Below are positions 27,102 through 36,808 of a stretch of 64,000 nt of DNA, piece after piece. The DNA is from Tyto alba. Taxonomy: Eukaryota; Chordata; Aves; Strigiformes; Tytonidae. Every line of letters begins with the position of its first letter. Within the stretch, counting starts at the first letter, position 1. The notes under the pieces are model-generated. The model searched no databases. It was not told where the DNA came from and worked only from the letters and a program-made list of their open reading frames with translations. A program made the translations under genes and the position numbers. The DNA is taken from assembly GCF_018691265.1 (NCBI RefSeq), contig NW_024881313.1, positions 4,332,501 through 4,396,500 on the forward strand, in the 5' to 3' direction.

Positions 27102-27905
27102 TCAAAACAGACAAAATCTTAGATCCTTTCCACATCTAAACCATTTGGACTGGCATTTCAGTGTTCCATGTCTGCTTTTAGACATGTTCTTTGTTTGTAA
27201 TTTTTAATAAAATGTTCCATGTGACTTTTAAAGAAAATTAGGAAAAAATGTTCTTTCCTGATGTTAAAGAAAGGATACCCATTGCATTCAGATGATCCAT
27301 ATCTCCATTTTGGAGCAAGTTTTACAATTTGACAGAAGGCAAAGAGGACTTTTTTTAATGAAAACAGTTCCGTTTTGGCAAGGTGTCTGAAAATTGTTAA
27401 TTGTTTTAGCCTAGATGTTTGTTAAGAGATTGTAAAGTATCAAAAGTTTTCCTGAAAATTCTTTGGCTTTGTTGAAGGCTGTTTGTTGAAGAGGTTGAAA
27501 GGTAATTTCCATGCAACTCTTCTTGTAGGCTGCTGGAGTCTCTTGGGCTGCAAGCACTGGAAGAGAGAACTGAAGGCATTCTCTCTTGATTCTGCTTTCA
27601 TATGACCAAAACATGCATGTAAGCACAAACTGCCTTTATGGACTGCTGACAGGTGAGAAGGAGAGGATGAGAAGTTTTTCAAGCTTGGGTTTAAAGGTGA
27701 ATGGAAGTCCAAGGAAACAGGCCAGGGTTTTCCATTTAATATAGTGCTTTTCAAATCATGATCTTTGAGATTGGTAGGCCCATAGCTTCCAAACTCTATA
27801 CATAGTCTCGATAGGTCAAACTTACGAAGTTGGTTTCACAGGGATAAGAATCGAGGAATCGGATTTTTCATTTGACTGATTTCCAGATCTGGCAAACGGG
27901 TAGGA

Positions 27906-28026
27906 GTGTGTGTGTGTGTGTACATATATGTGTGTGTATATTTATATATACATACACACACACACATATATATACACAAATATATCTCTGTGTGTGTATA
28001 TAGATAGATAGATAGATAAGTAGATA
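27906..28026. repeat. Compound TG/TA/CA/GATA microsatellite
   Basis: In order: a TG run, a TA-rich block, another short TG run, TATA-rich sequence, a CA run, a TA run, TCTCTGTGTGTG and then five ATAG units. TG blocks facing CA blocks are self-complementary and could form a hairpin or cruciform. It is likely a highly polymorphic locus. Confidence 0.9.
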
Positions 28027-28199
28027 ATTTTTTAAAAAATTATTACCTAAATAGGACAAAGTTGTGGTTTTAATTTAAAAATACAAAACATAAACTTTTT
28101 CTGGAGCAGTCAGATTTACCTGTCTAACAGAAGATCTTAGAACACAGACTATCTCTTATTAGTAACTCTGAGTTTTCTGAACAAAATTAAAATTTACTT

Positions 28200-28290
28200 C
28201 AAAAAAAACCTAACCCAAAGAACAAAAAAAGAAACAAAGAAAAAAAAAAACACAAAGCCACGAACCGATTAAAAAAACAACACATCAAAA
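28200..28290. repeat. A-rich low-complexity tract
   Basis: A runs are interrupted by C and G (AACAAAAAAAGAAACAAAG and similar). No element or gene is recognisable. Confidence 0.7.
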
Positions 28291-29757
28291 CCATACCCCT
28301 GGTTTCAGGTGTGTATTTATTTTATATCACCGGGTATCAATACCAAAACAGATCGAGAGTTTTGTCTGATTCTTCCGGTCCTTAGAATCTTTCCACCTAT
28401 CATTTATGCATACAAAGGAAAATGTATAAAATATGATGGTATTTCTAATTTCTGTGTGCCTAATGTAGTAACTGTGAGGTCATTAATGATGGTTGGTTGT
28501 TTTTTTCCCCACTGTAGCATAAGTCACCAGAAAAACAGCTCTTAGCTTAAGAAGTCAGTTGACACAAGGAACACACAAATGAGTTGTGTATCTGTTCTGT
28601 CATGAAAACTATTCACATTTAATTGTGTGTACTCAGTGAGAAACAGCTTATATTCATTGCTTATCAAAGAACAGTTCTTCAACTGAGGAATACACAAACT
28701 GATTAAAAGAACAATTAGCAGTGCAGTTTTTCAAGACTTTTTAAAGTCTTCTAAATATCATATTTGATCCCTTTGGTTTTACATTAAACTCATTGCTTGA
28801 AGGTATTTTTGCAGTCACACAATATAAGAACACTTCAGGATTTTGTGGCAGATGAAAGTTTATAACATAAAACATAAATCTCTCTGCAGACACCCACACC
28901 CTCAAATACAAAATAAATGAAAACTGAAGGTTAGATGCAATAACAGCCATTACTTATGCAGACGTATCCATAACAACTAGTACTTACCTCAGTGCTTTCT
29001 GCTCAAGAATGATGAGCCTGTATATACACTGGTTTTTCTCATCAAGGCATACTGTATCCCCTGTGTTTTCATAAAGTACTGTGATTGGAAATAGTGTGAC
29101 AGAAGCCTTCCAAGTCTTCATCTTGGCAAGGAATCTGGCTGCAAAGTGATCCTAGTTGTATGAAGCATTCGAAACTGTTTATCTCTCACTGCTGGTATTC
29201 ATTGATTTGTTTGTATTTCTTCAGTGTCTCCTCTAGGCCTATAAAATTCTCTGCAGTGCTTCAGCAGACATTTTGCCAGGAACATGACAGTGAATTCAAA
29301 CTGAGTGCTTCTTTTTGATTTTCAGGGTGGTAGTGGTGGTTTTGGGTGTTATCCTCCCCACCCATCCTGTTCCCTCCATTTTGGTGGCTCCCAGCACTCG
29401 CAGATCATTGAATGTTTGGATGCAGGCAGTGTCTAGTGTTACATGCGCTGGCAGGGTAGAACCTCTTGCGTTTTCTCCTCAGCCTTTCACCTTACAGCTT
29501 GAGTTCTTTGTGCCTTTATTTACAGTGGTACACTGTAAACTATGTCTTAATACTACTGGCAATAATGTAGACAAATGGCATGTTGTTTTTGTTGGAACTG
29601 TGAAAAGAGGTGTGTTTATGGCAAGATTTTTAAGTACAGTTATGCTCACATCTCCCTGTCTGTAGATACTCAGTTGTGCCAGCAAATATAAAGTAGCATA
29701 AGGAATCTCATTACATTGTATCCACAGCAAACAGAAGAAGGGTTGAGGGTGTAGGGG

Positions 29758-29779
29758 AAAAAAAAAAAAAAAAAAAAAA
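29758..29779. repeat. A22 homopolymer
   Basis: Twenty-two consecutive A. The heptamer GGTTGAG occurs about 10 bases upstream of the run and again directly after it, resembling a short target-site duplication. No retroposon body lies between the copies apart from GTGTAGGGG. Confidence 0.8.
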
Positions 29780-32700
29780 GAGGTTGAGCAAAGAAATTAA
29801 TTGAGTTTATCAGGACTGTTAAGCAGTCTGTGGCTGAGCTGGAAATGGAACTGTAGCCTTTGATCCTAGCCAGTGCAGAACATTCACTCCGTTATTTAAT
29901 ATTCGGACCAAAATTTTACTTTGGTACTTAATAATTTTCTTTAACATGAGCTTTACCATTGGTGATGGTGGGCTAAAACAGTCCTTGGTGTGCAATGTTT
30001 TTCAGTTACCTCATGAAAATTCCTTTTCATCTTTGCTTTAAACCTGGAGGGTTGAAGCTGGTCCTTGTTATATGAAGATCTTTATGCCTGGACAGAAAAG
30101 GAGATCTGGAATGTCTTGGTTATGCTGGAGACCAGGACTGTGTCTTGGCTTGCTGTAAGAAGCAGAAATGGATATAATATTCTATGTCACCTCCTAATCT
30201 GTTCAACAGAGTCCATGAAACTCTCAAATCTGCTTAACTTCTTAGGGGTCCTGTCTTAGAGATATGTGGCATAGCTTGTTACTGTCCCCATGCCCACTAT
30301 TCCAGACAATGTGCTAGCTAGTGGGCTCCCTTCTTGGTTTATGTCGAGCACGAGTGGGCTTAAAGAAAAGTAACTGTGTTTCTTTTACTGTTGGCATCCA
30401 TTCAGATTTCATAACATGCTTTTCTTCTCACATTGAGAGTCCAGGTCTCACTGAATGCACTGAGTAGTAATTGCTGCTATTGATCATTGTTAGCCAGAGA
30501 ATTCAAGGGTCCTTTAATGGTCATGGTGGATACTACAATGTTCCTTTCCCCTTCCACTTCAAACCTGCTCTTAAATAGCCAGGTCTAGTGTACAGCAGAG
30601 ATGTAATTTGCATAGGTAACACAGGAGGGGAATTATAGCTGCTGTTGTGTTGTAGAAAAAGTAGTCTACTTTCCTTTTTGCTAAATTAAGTGATCATCTG
30701 GAGATTAGGAGCCATTTGACTTCATATGAGAAAAGAAACTGATTAGCAATGACCTTCTTCCTGCCAGTGTAAGGAAGGGCGGTGTGTGGATTCCGCAGAC
30801 CTCTAGTTAGCATGCTGATCCTTTTGACAAATACCTCCAACTCTATCCCCACTGTCAACTTGATATGCATTAATAGCAGCTGAGAGATGAGATCTGGAGA
30901 TGTTCTTCAACCCAGGTTTTCGTCTTAATTCAACTCAAAAAACATCACATATAATATAAAATGTAATCTTTTTAAGAAACAGTTAAAAGCTTGTGTTAAG
31001 AGCTGAATTTTTTCCCCATGGGTCTTACTGTCTTGATCTGTTAATTAAATAGTTCATACAGGTCTTTTCCATCTCCTGTAGTAGAAACTAAATTTGAAGC
31101 AGCTATTTTACAGCTGTCCAGCATTCTCAGGAAAGCCTTGCTACTGCCCGATGCTGTGCATTGAAAAGAATTTATGATCTTGGTTCCTTTGCAGCTGGAG
31201 TGGCTTTTAATATTGCAAAACATGCTGATTTATAATCTTAGCTGGTAGCTGCAGAGAGAAGGCCATTTATTGCATGGACATGGAGAATGGACTATTGTCT
31301 TTCCAGCAGACACTACCTCAGGCTGTATCATGACTGTGGTGCAGTCTGCCTCCTGTCATCTACCTGTCCCAGTCCACTGATGATTTAGACTGGGGGATGT
31401 TAGAGCATGTTGTACCTTCCTGTGACTTCCACAGCCCGCTCCACCAGATTTCTTTCTGTTGAAGTCAGATTGCAATGGGTCGTCGGAGTGTTTGGGTCTC
31501 ATCCTGTCTTGGGATGATAGATCAGTACATGTCTTCAGACTTGGAAGCTGGAAAGCAGTTATGTCAGTGATAGAACAACAGAAATATCTGTATTTTGACT
31601 GCTCATATTGAAATTCTGCTCACCGAGGCAATACAGAGGGCATTTTTGGCAGCTGTCAGTCTGATACATTTAATTGTTCCTAAATTTAGTAAAGTGGTTT
31701 CCAAGTATGTAAAGGAGAAAAAGGTAGATCTAATTAGGAGAAAATGCTAATTACCTCATCAAATTGGCAAGCTTGGCTTCTGAGCTGATGCAGTGGAGAG
31801 CCTCTGGAAAGGCGTGTCTGAAGCTTTTTACAAGTCAGCCAAATTGTAGGACTCTTACCCCTTTCAATCAAAAAAAAGAAGAAACCTTCAACCCCACCAC
31901 TGTACATTAGTACTTGGCATGAACAAATTTCAACTAGCAGTATAAGCAATCTTTAGATACTTTTGTTTGTTTGTTTTGATTTCAACTCCCTTCTCCCCAG
32001 AAAGAAGAAAAGCAAAAGAAAAGTTATTAATGTTTCTGGCTTCAGGGGTGGTGCTGACATGGGAACCCTCGAACAATATGCAGCTTTTTCTTTGTTATGG
32101 GACTTTTCTAAGCATCTTGTCTGCAGTTCATTGGCAGACAGACAATGTCAGTCTCCCACTGAGGTGGTTTGTTTAAGGTGTTCATTTCCATACTCTAATT
32201 CATGCCACCTTCCCCACAGTTTTCTGTCACAGAAGATGTTTGTCTTCATTTTGACTAGGCTATTAGGTAGTCTACTGACTAGTGAAAAGCTTTAAAGCTA
32301 GAATAAATTACGGAGGAGTTACTAGGCATTTTTCTGCTTCTCACTGCAAATCAATACCACTCTGTAGAGCAAGGGATGAGCACATTGAAACTGCATTAAG
32401 CAATGAATATTAAAAGCTGCTAAAATGCAAACTGAATGGAGAGGGAGATATTTCACTTAGCCTTAGTAGATGTATTTAGAAACAGAAACAGGGAATAGAA
32501 AAAGGCTTATTGGGAGAGGCAGGGAAAATGCTTTGGGGGAGGAGAGTATTCTTGGTGGTGGTCTTAATGTCTCTTGTAATCCAACCACCACATTTACTTA
32601 CTCCATGTTAGTCCTGAATACAAAGAGAGTTCAAAGAGACTTTAGTTAAATATTGTGAACAAATCCCAGCAGGACTGCGGTTATATTGTACTGATGCTGA

Positions 32701-33111
32701 TATGCAGGTGTCTGTTGAACCTGGAGAAAGATTTTGTTGCCAATTGGATTTTTTTATTAGTTTGTTAGAAACATCAAACCAAACAAGCTCTTCCTCTGAA
32801 CAAGTACCCTGTTAATAGCGCACACCTTTTCAAAATAAGTGTTCAATGGAAACATTTTAAGGAGTTTGGTTAAACTTTTTAAGCTATTTCTTGAGAAGAG
32901 AAAAATAAACTATAAATGGGAAGCTATCTGCTGTTGCTTGCAGTAACATACTTGGAAATATGTTAGTTTTAAAATGCTATGTGCAATTACATTTGTAAGA
33001 TTATTACTGAAATATGTTTTGAGAAAGAACTATTATTTTTAAAGTTGAAAGTGTCTTTCTATAGTCTGGTAGTGTTTGGAGGCCAAATTATTTAATGCTC
33101 TTCAGAGAATT

Positions 33112-33156
33112 AAACAAAAAAACAAACAAAAAACAAAAACAAAAACCAAACCAAAC
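33112..33156. repeat. (A)nC low-complexity tract
   Basis: Repeated AAAC/AAAAAC units (ACAAACAAAAAACAAAAAC), ending in ACCAAACCAAAC. Simple sequence only. Confidence 0.8.
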
Positions 33157-34784
33157 TCTAGCAAAGTAACAGCGTATCTGAATAACTTTTGAGCCAAATT
33201 AATCAGAGTTTAAATTGTCCTTAAATTTGGCATCAGAACCTTTATCTACTGAATGTCTCCATTTTATCATATCCCTTAAATCATTTTGATAAATGTATGC
33301 TGTGCTTTTTATGTCATAATTGGCTGTTGATCAGAGGAGAACAGTACAGAATAAAAATAAGACTAAGATTTATTGCTGTAATAATGGATAATGCTATCAA
33401 CTTCTAACAGTTAATTGCTGTTTAGTAGTAACAATAGAATTTAGAAGGTACTAAACCGTCACTTTTGGAAATAATTTTTTTTGGCAGCAATTAAATGTAA
33501 AATTAGCAGCTGAATTGTTTAGAGGAATGTGCAACTTTGAGATACAGGAAAGGTGTATACGTACTGTACATACTTACGTATCATGATCTGAGATGGCTTT
33601 GCTTGAGTTTTCAGTATCGCTGATGTCCTCCTTTCCTCCCTACCTGTTTCCAACTTCTTCTTGATTCTAATGACTTATAAAACATAAGAAGAGCAAAATA
33701 ACTGATGTTTTGTTGATTCTGAATAATCCATTCTTCAGATGGCTACAGACTTGTAAATACAGTAAATTTAACACTGTTTTGAAACAGCAGTACTACCTTC
33801 TGAAGTTGTACTGACCTAGGAGTGAGGCATTGCTTGTCTGCATTCTTGATCTTAGCCTAACTTAATTAAAACAGATTTTTGACATATGAGTGCATTTATT
33901 AGATTGCTTGATACTCTTAGGTGTTCCTGAGCAGAAAATGAGCTTTCTCTGCTGAGAAGCCTTCCTGAGCTTGACTGGTACAAACCTGGAGCACCACTTG
34001 CACCTGCCAAAAGTCCAGTGTGCTTCTGTTGCTTTCTGTAGCCATTGATCATTGGCAACTGAGCATTTCTCACACTTTCTATTACATGAAACATTAAGGA
34101 AGTACAGGTGCTTCAGCTTAACATAAATGTCAGGCAAAACTGTAGAAGCCAAAGAATTGCATGTGACGTTTTGTGAGCTTTTTTAGTCAATAGTTTTCCT
34201 GTTGTCTTAAATACTTTTTTTTTTTTTTTTAATGGTAAGCTAACTTTGTATTCATTGATGTGACTATTTGATTAATAGTTCTATATTGAAATTCTGTGTG
34301 AGGGCAAATAGAGTATTAGAATTTTATAGGAATTGGTAACTTAGAAGGATTTTGCTTTTGCTAAAAGTAATTAAACAATTACTTTTATTGAGTTAGGCTA
34401 AAGGTGTTATTAAGTTAGTAGTGTTAAAATTATAAAAGTTAAGCAAGCCTTTTTTGATCACAAATTAGGCATATGGTTGGTCATTGTGTGGAATTGCGCA
34501 AGCAGTAGGATGGGGGGGTGGTCTGTGGTTAGGTGTCATGTAAAGGGGAACCTGGATGGGGGGGCAGGGGCGGGGAAGAATGGAAGCCAGCAGAAAAGGA
34601 AGCGAAGAACTCCTGATGAAGAGCAACCTGGACTTTGCCGCCCCTACCCCCCACTTCCAGGGCCGTGGAAAAGTTCTGAGAGGGAGAGACAGCCTCGCAG
34701 AAACAAAGAAAAAGGAGCTGCGCTGGTGTAAAGAGCAGGAAACCCGCCATTTTTTGCTTAACCAATAAAATCTGCTGGTTGCTC

Positions 34785-34793
34785 TATAAAAAG
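34785..34793 (+). promoter_or_regulatory. TATA box of the LTR
   Basis: TATAAAAAG lies 19 bases after the CCAAT box. The start site implied by normal spacing is about 34815. A CGCCATTTTTT site upstream, near 34745, resembles YY1 on the - strand (AAAATGGCG core), a common feature of LTR promoters. Confidence 0.5.
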
Positions 34794-34866
34794 AAGCCCC
34801 TGCTAGGGCGGGGTGCGCGCCATTCCCCCTACCGCTGTATGGTTTGCTCCACTGACTTTGTCCCCA

Positions 34867-34872
34867 AATAAA
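34867..34872 (+). terminator. Poly(A) signal of the LTR
   Basis: AATAAA lies about 50 bases past the inferred start site. A T-rich segment with TGTTTCTCT follows, giving normal R/U5 geometry. In sense orientation within JAZF1 intron 1 it could cause occasional premature polyadenylation. Confidence 0.5.
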
Positions 34873-34917
34873 ATATATTTTGGATATACGTGAGCTTGTT
34901 TCTCTCAGTAACTTACA

Positions 34918-35379
34918 GCATTTCCTTTTTGTTCATACTGGGAAAACTCATTTTTATTTGTTGAACACAGCATGTTTTTGATTGGGATAATAAATGTAGA
35001 ATGTGTAAGAACATGTCTTGGCCTTAAAATATTTTTGATTACTGAACTCATTGATTTTCTTAAATCTCTACTTAATGTCAACCTTTAAGCATACCTGAGT
35101 TTATGTTCTATTTTAAACTGATGATTCACTGTTTTTTTTTCCTCTACCTTAAATTTTTCCTTTCAGAGACATTGAGGCTTAGCTTAATTGAATCTGATTT
35201 GGGTTTTCTCTATCTCAGAGCTATTAGAAGTAGAAAAGAATCTCGATACCTTTCTGTTTTTAATAAATTGCAGGAAAGAACTATCTGTAGAGACGTGACA
35301 CACTCGGTATTTAAGCAGTGGATAATATTTTAAGTTCTAACGGGGGTGTTTTAATGGTACTGAGCGGCAAGAAAGGCTG
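34918..35379. other. JAZF1: Intron between LTR and CpG-rich region
   Basis: AT-rich intronic sequence with nothing recognisable. There is a sharp change to CpG-rich DNA at about 35380. Confidence 0.6.
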
Positions 35380-36800
35380 AGGCTGCTGCGTGCCCCTCGT
35401 TCTGTGGAGGGGAACCAGCGTACCTGCCAGGTTCCCCAGGGAAGCCATTTTGTGCGCCGGGTTTCGAAGCACAGCGGCCCTGAGCCGCCGGGCCGGGCTG
35501 TGGCACTCGCACTGCCCCGTGTTTCCGTGGTCGGTTGTCACTTGCTGGTTGTATCTCGGTCGCTTGCTCTGGCTTCCCCTGACAGGTTTTTAAATTATGA
35601 CTGTTATTATCATTGCTGTTGTAAGGGAAAGAGTGAGTGTCTTTTTCACAGAACGAGTCTGATAAAGTAGGCGCGATTCACACCTAGCCTGTGGCCAGAA
35701 GATAAGCGGTCCTTTTGCTAAGTATGATGACCCAGTACTTGGAACTAGTTTTAGGTGGATGGAGATACCAAAAGGCTTGGGGAACCTGAACTTTTGAACT
35801 TTTCGTCTCAATACGCTTGCGTGGTGAGCTCGTGCATATTAACTTCTCCGCCCTGGAGAGAGACAAGGTTCATTTCCATGAACATGCGATGTATGAACAC
35901 ATACATGAAGAGGCGTGTGGGTAGGCTGTTTGGGAAGTCTGTACACCCTGTAGTACTCAGCCAGTGAGGAATCAGGGGAGGGAACGTGTGGTCGGGAGAC
36001 AGGGAGATAAACCATCGCATGATGGCTGCTTGGTGCGTCCAGGTGGTAGGGTGCCCGGTCTTGCAAGGATGTAGTAAGTGCTTCACAACGCATTCTGTCT
36101 GAGCCGTTGAGGATTGGCAACTGAGCATTTTCTCACACTGTTGCTGTTCTCATTAAATGCGGTACCTCCCTACCACCCTTCAGGTCACCACTGGCGCAAA
36201 GCTCCTGAGGGGCTGCATGCCTGCCAGAAACGACAGGGGCAGCACCGCGGCTGCCGCCGGTGCCTTGTGAGGAGAAAACCCGGACGGCGAGGAAGGGCTG
36301 GAAAACCCCTCCGAAACGACTTCTATCAACCGGCAGCCGCCGGCCGGCCCCGCAGCCCGGGGAGGGAAATGGCGGCGGGCGGGAGGCGCCGGCGGCCGCG
36401 GCCGCGCTCTCGGCGCCGCCACGCGGGGGCGCGGCGGGCCCGGCGCTCCGCGGGGCTGCGGCCTCCGCCGGCGGCGCCGCTGGGCGGGCGGCAGCGCCCT
36501 CCCCGTGCGCGGAGGCGGTGGCGGTGGTAAACCCAGTGCGGGCCGAGCCTCGTCGCTTTAACCACCCGCCCCCGGTGGAACGGCCTTCCACGCCGGAGCG
36601 GAATGTCTCGTTTCGCCTTAATCTTCTCCTAAGGACGGGTACGAGGCGTTTCTTTGCGCTTGTGTCTCCCCGTGAACGAGTGGCCCGTTGTGGGAAGGGT
36701 GTTTCCCCTCCCTGGCTGGTGGGGGTTAAGAGTTAAAAGCAACGTTCTGTGAGCTACAGCTCTCCTCCCGCTCCTGCCCCTGCGGATGACACACCAGGGT
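35380..36800 (+). promoter_or_regulatory. Intronic CpG island, probable alternative promoter
   Basis: In an otherwise CpG-poor window, this region is dense in CpG. A shoulder lies at 35380-35590 and the core at about 36190-36760; I count 13 CpGs in the 60 bases 36361-36420. Motifs on inspection include a YY1-type AAATGGCGGC near 36368, an EGR1-type GCGGGGGCG at 36423-36431 inside a partial CTCF-like site, and GC boxes (GGGCGGGCGG near 36482; CCGCCCCC near 36566). There is no TATA box. The island sits about 12 kb upstream of JAZF1 exon 2 and ends at a strong splice donor. Long Ala/Arg/Pro-rich open frames on both strands here are compositional. It could be a JAZF1 internal promoter, an antisense or bidirectional lncRNA promoter, or an enhancer island. 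Confidence 0.7.
36753..36798 (+). other. Hypothetical alternative first-exon end, in frame with exon 2
   Basis: A short open stretch begins after an in-frame TGA at 36750-36752 and includes ATG at 36786-36788, then ACA CAC CAG G. The donor GG|GTGAGT follows (GT at 36799-36800). One base of a split codon remains at the donor, and exon 2 supplies AT, so splicing would give Met-Thr-His-Gln-Asp-Thr-Asp and continue in the JAZF1 frame. The Kozak context is weak (C at -3, A at +4). The product would lack the first zinc finger. A phase match has a one-in-three chance, so this is a prediction only; no transcript evidence is available here. Confidence 0.22.
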
Positions 36801-36808
36801 GAGTCAGC
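36800..36808. promoter_or_regulatory. AP-1 / half-MARE site
   Basis: TGAGTCAGC is an exact AP-1 heptamer (TGAGTCA) with the GC extension of a Maf recognition half-site. It overlaps the candidate splice donor by five bases. Occupancy is unknown. Confidence 0.35.

Larger units (their letters stand above)
27102..34484 (+). other. JAZF1: JAZF1 intron 1, middle block
   Basis: Intronic, AT-rich DNA with no supported exon or RNA gene. It contains the compound microsatellite, the A-rich tracts listed separately, and one copy of a short motif (34051-34076) that recurs at 36113-36139. Confidence 0.7.
34485..34917 (+). mobile_element. Solo LTR of an endogenous retrovirus (probable)
   Basis: This ~433-bp unit begins TGTGTGGAATTG and ends TAACTTACA, matching the TG...CA ends of retroviral LTRs. 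Inside, in order on the + strand, are a G-rich segment, a CCAAT box (34762-34766), a TATA box TATAAAAAG (34785-34793), a likely R start near 34815, a poly(A) signal AATAAA (34867-34872), and a T-rich segment before the end. I see no primer-binding site, gag/pol/env frame or second LTR beside it, so it is read as a solo LTR left by recombination. The 4-base flanks are TCAT and GCAT. An alternative start at 34474 gives GCATA/GCATT, so the exact 5' boundary and class are unsettled. Its promoter faces the same way as JAZF1. Confidence 0.7.

Noticed and set aside
36114..36736. Long overlapping ORFs on both strands in the CpG island (138-158 codons, Arg/Ala/Pro-rich)
   Set aside because: GC-rich DNA lacks stop codons by composition. 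Frames overlap on both strands, some begin at non-ATG codons, and none resembles a known domain.
36190..36800. CpG island as the canonical JAZF1 exon 1
   Set aside because: Exon 1 should encode MTGIAAASFF and a C2H2 finger; no such frame is present. The only ATG near the donor gives MTHQ.
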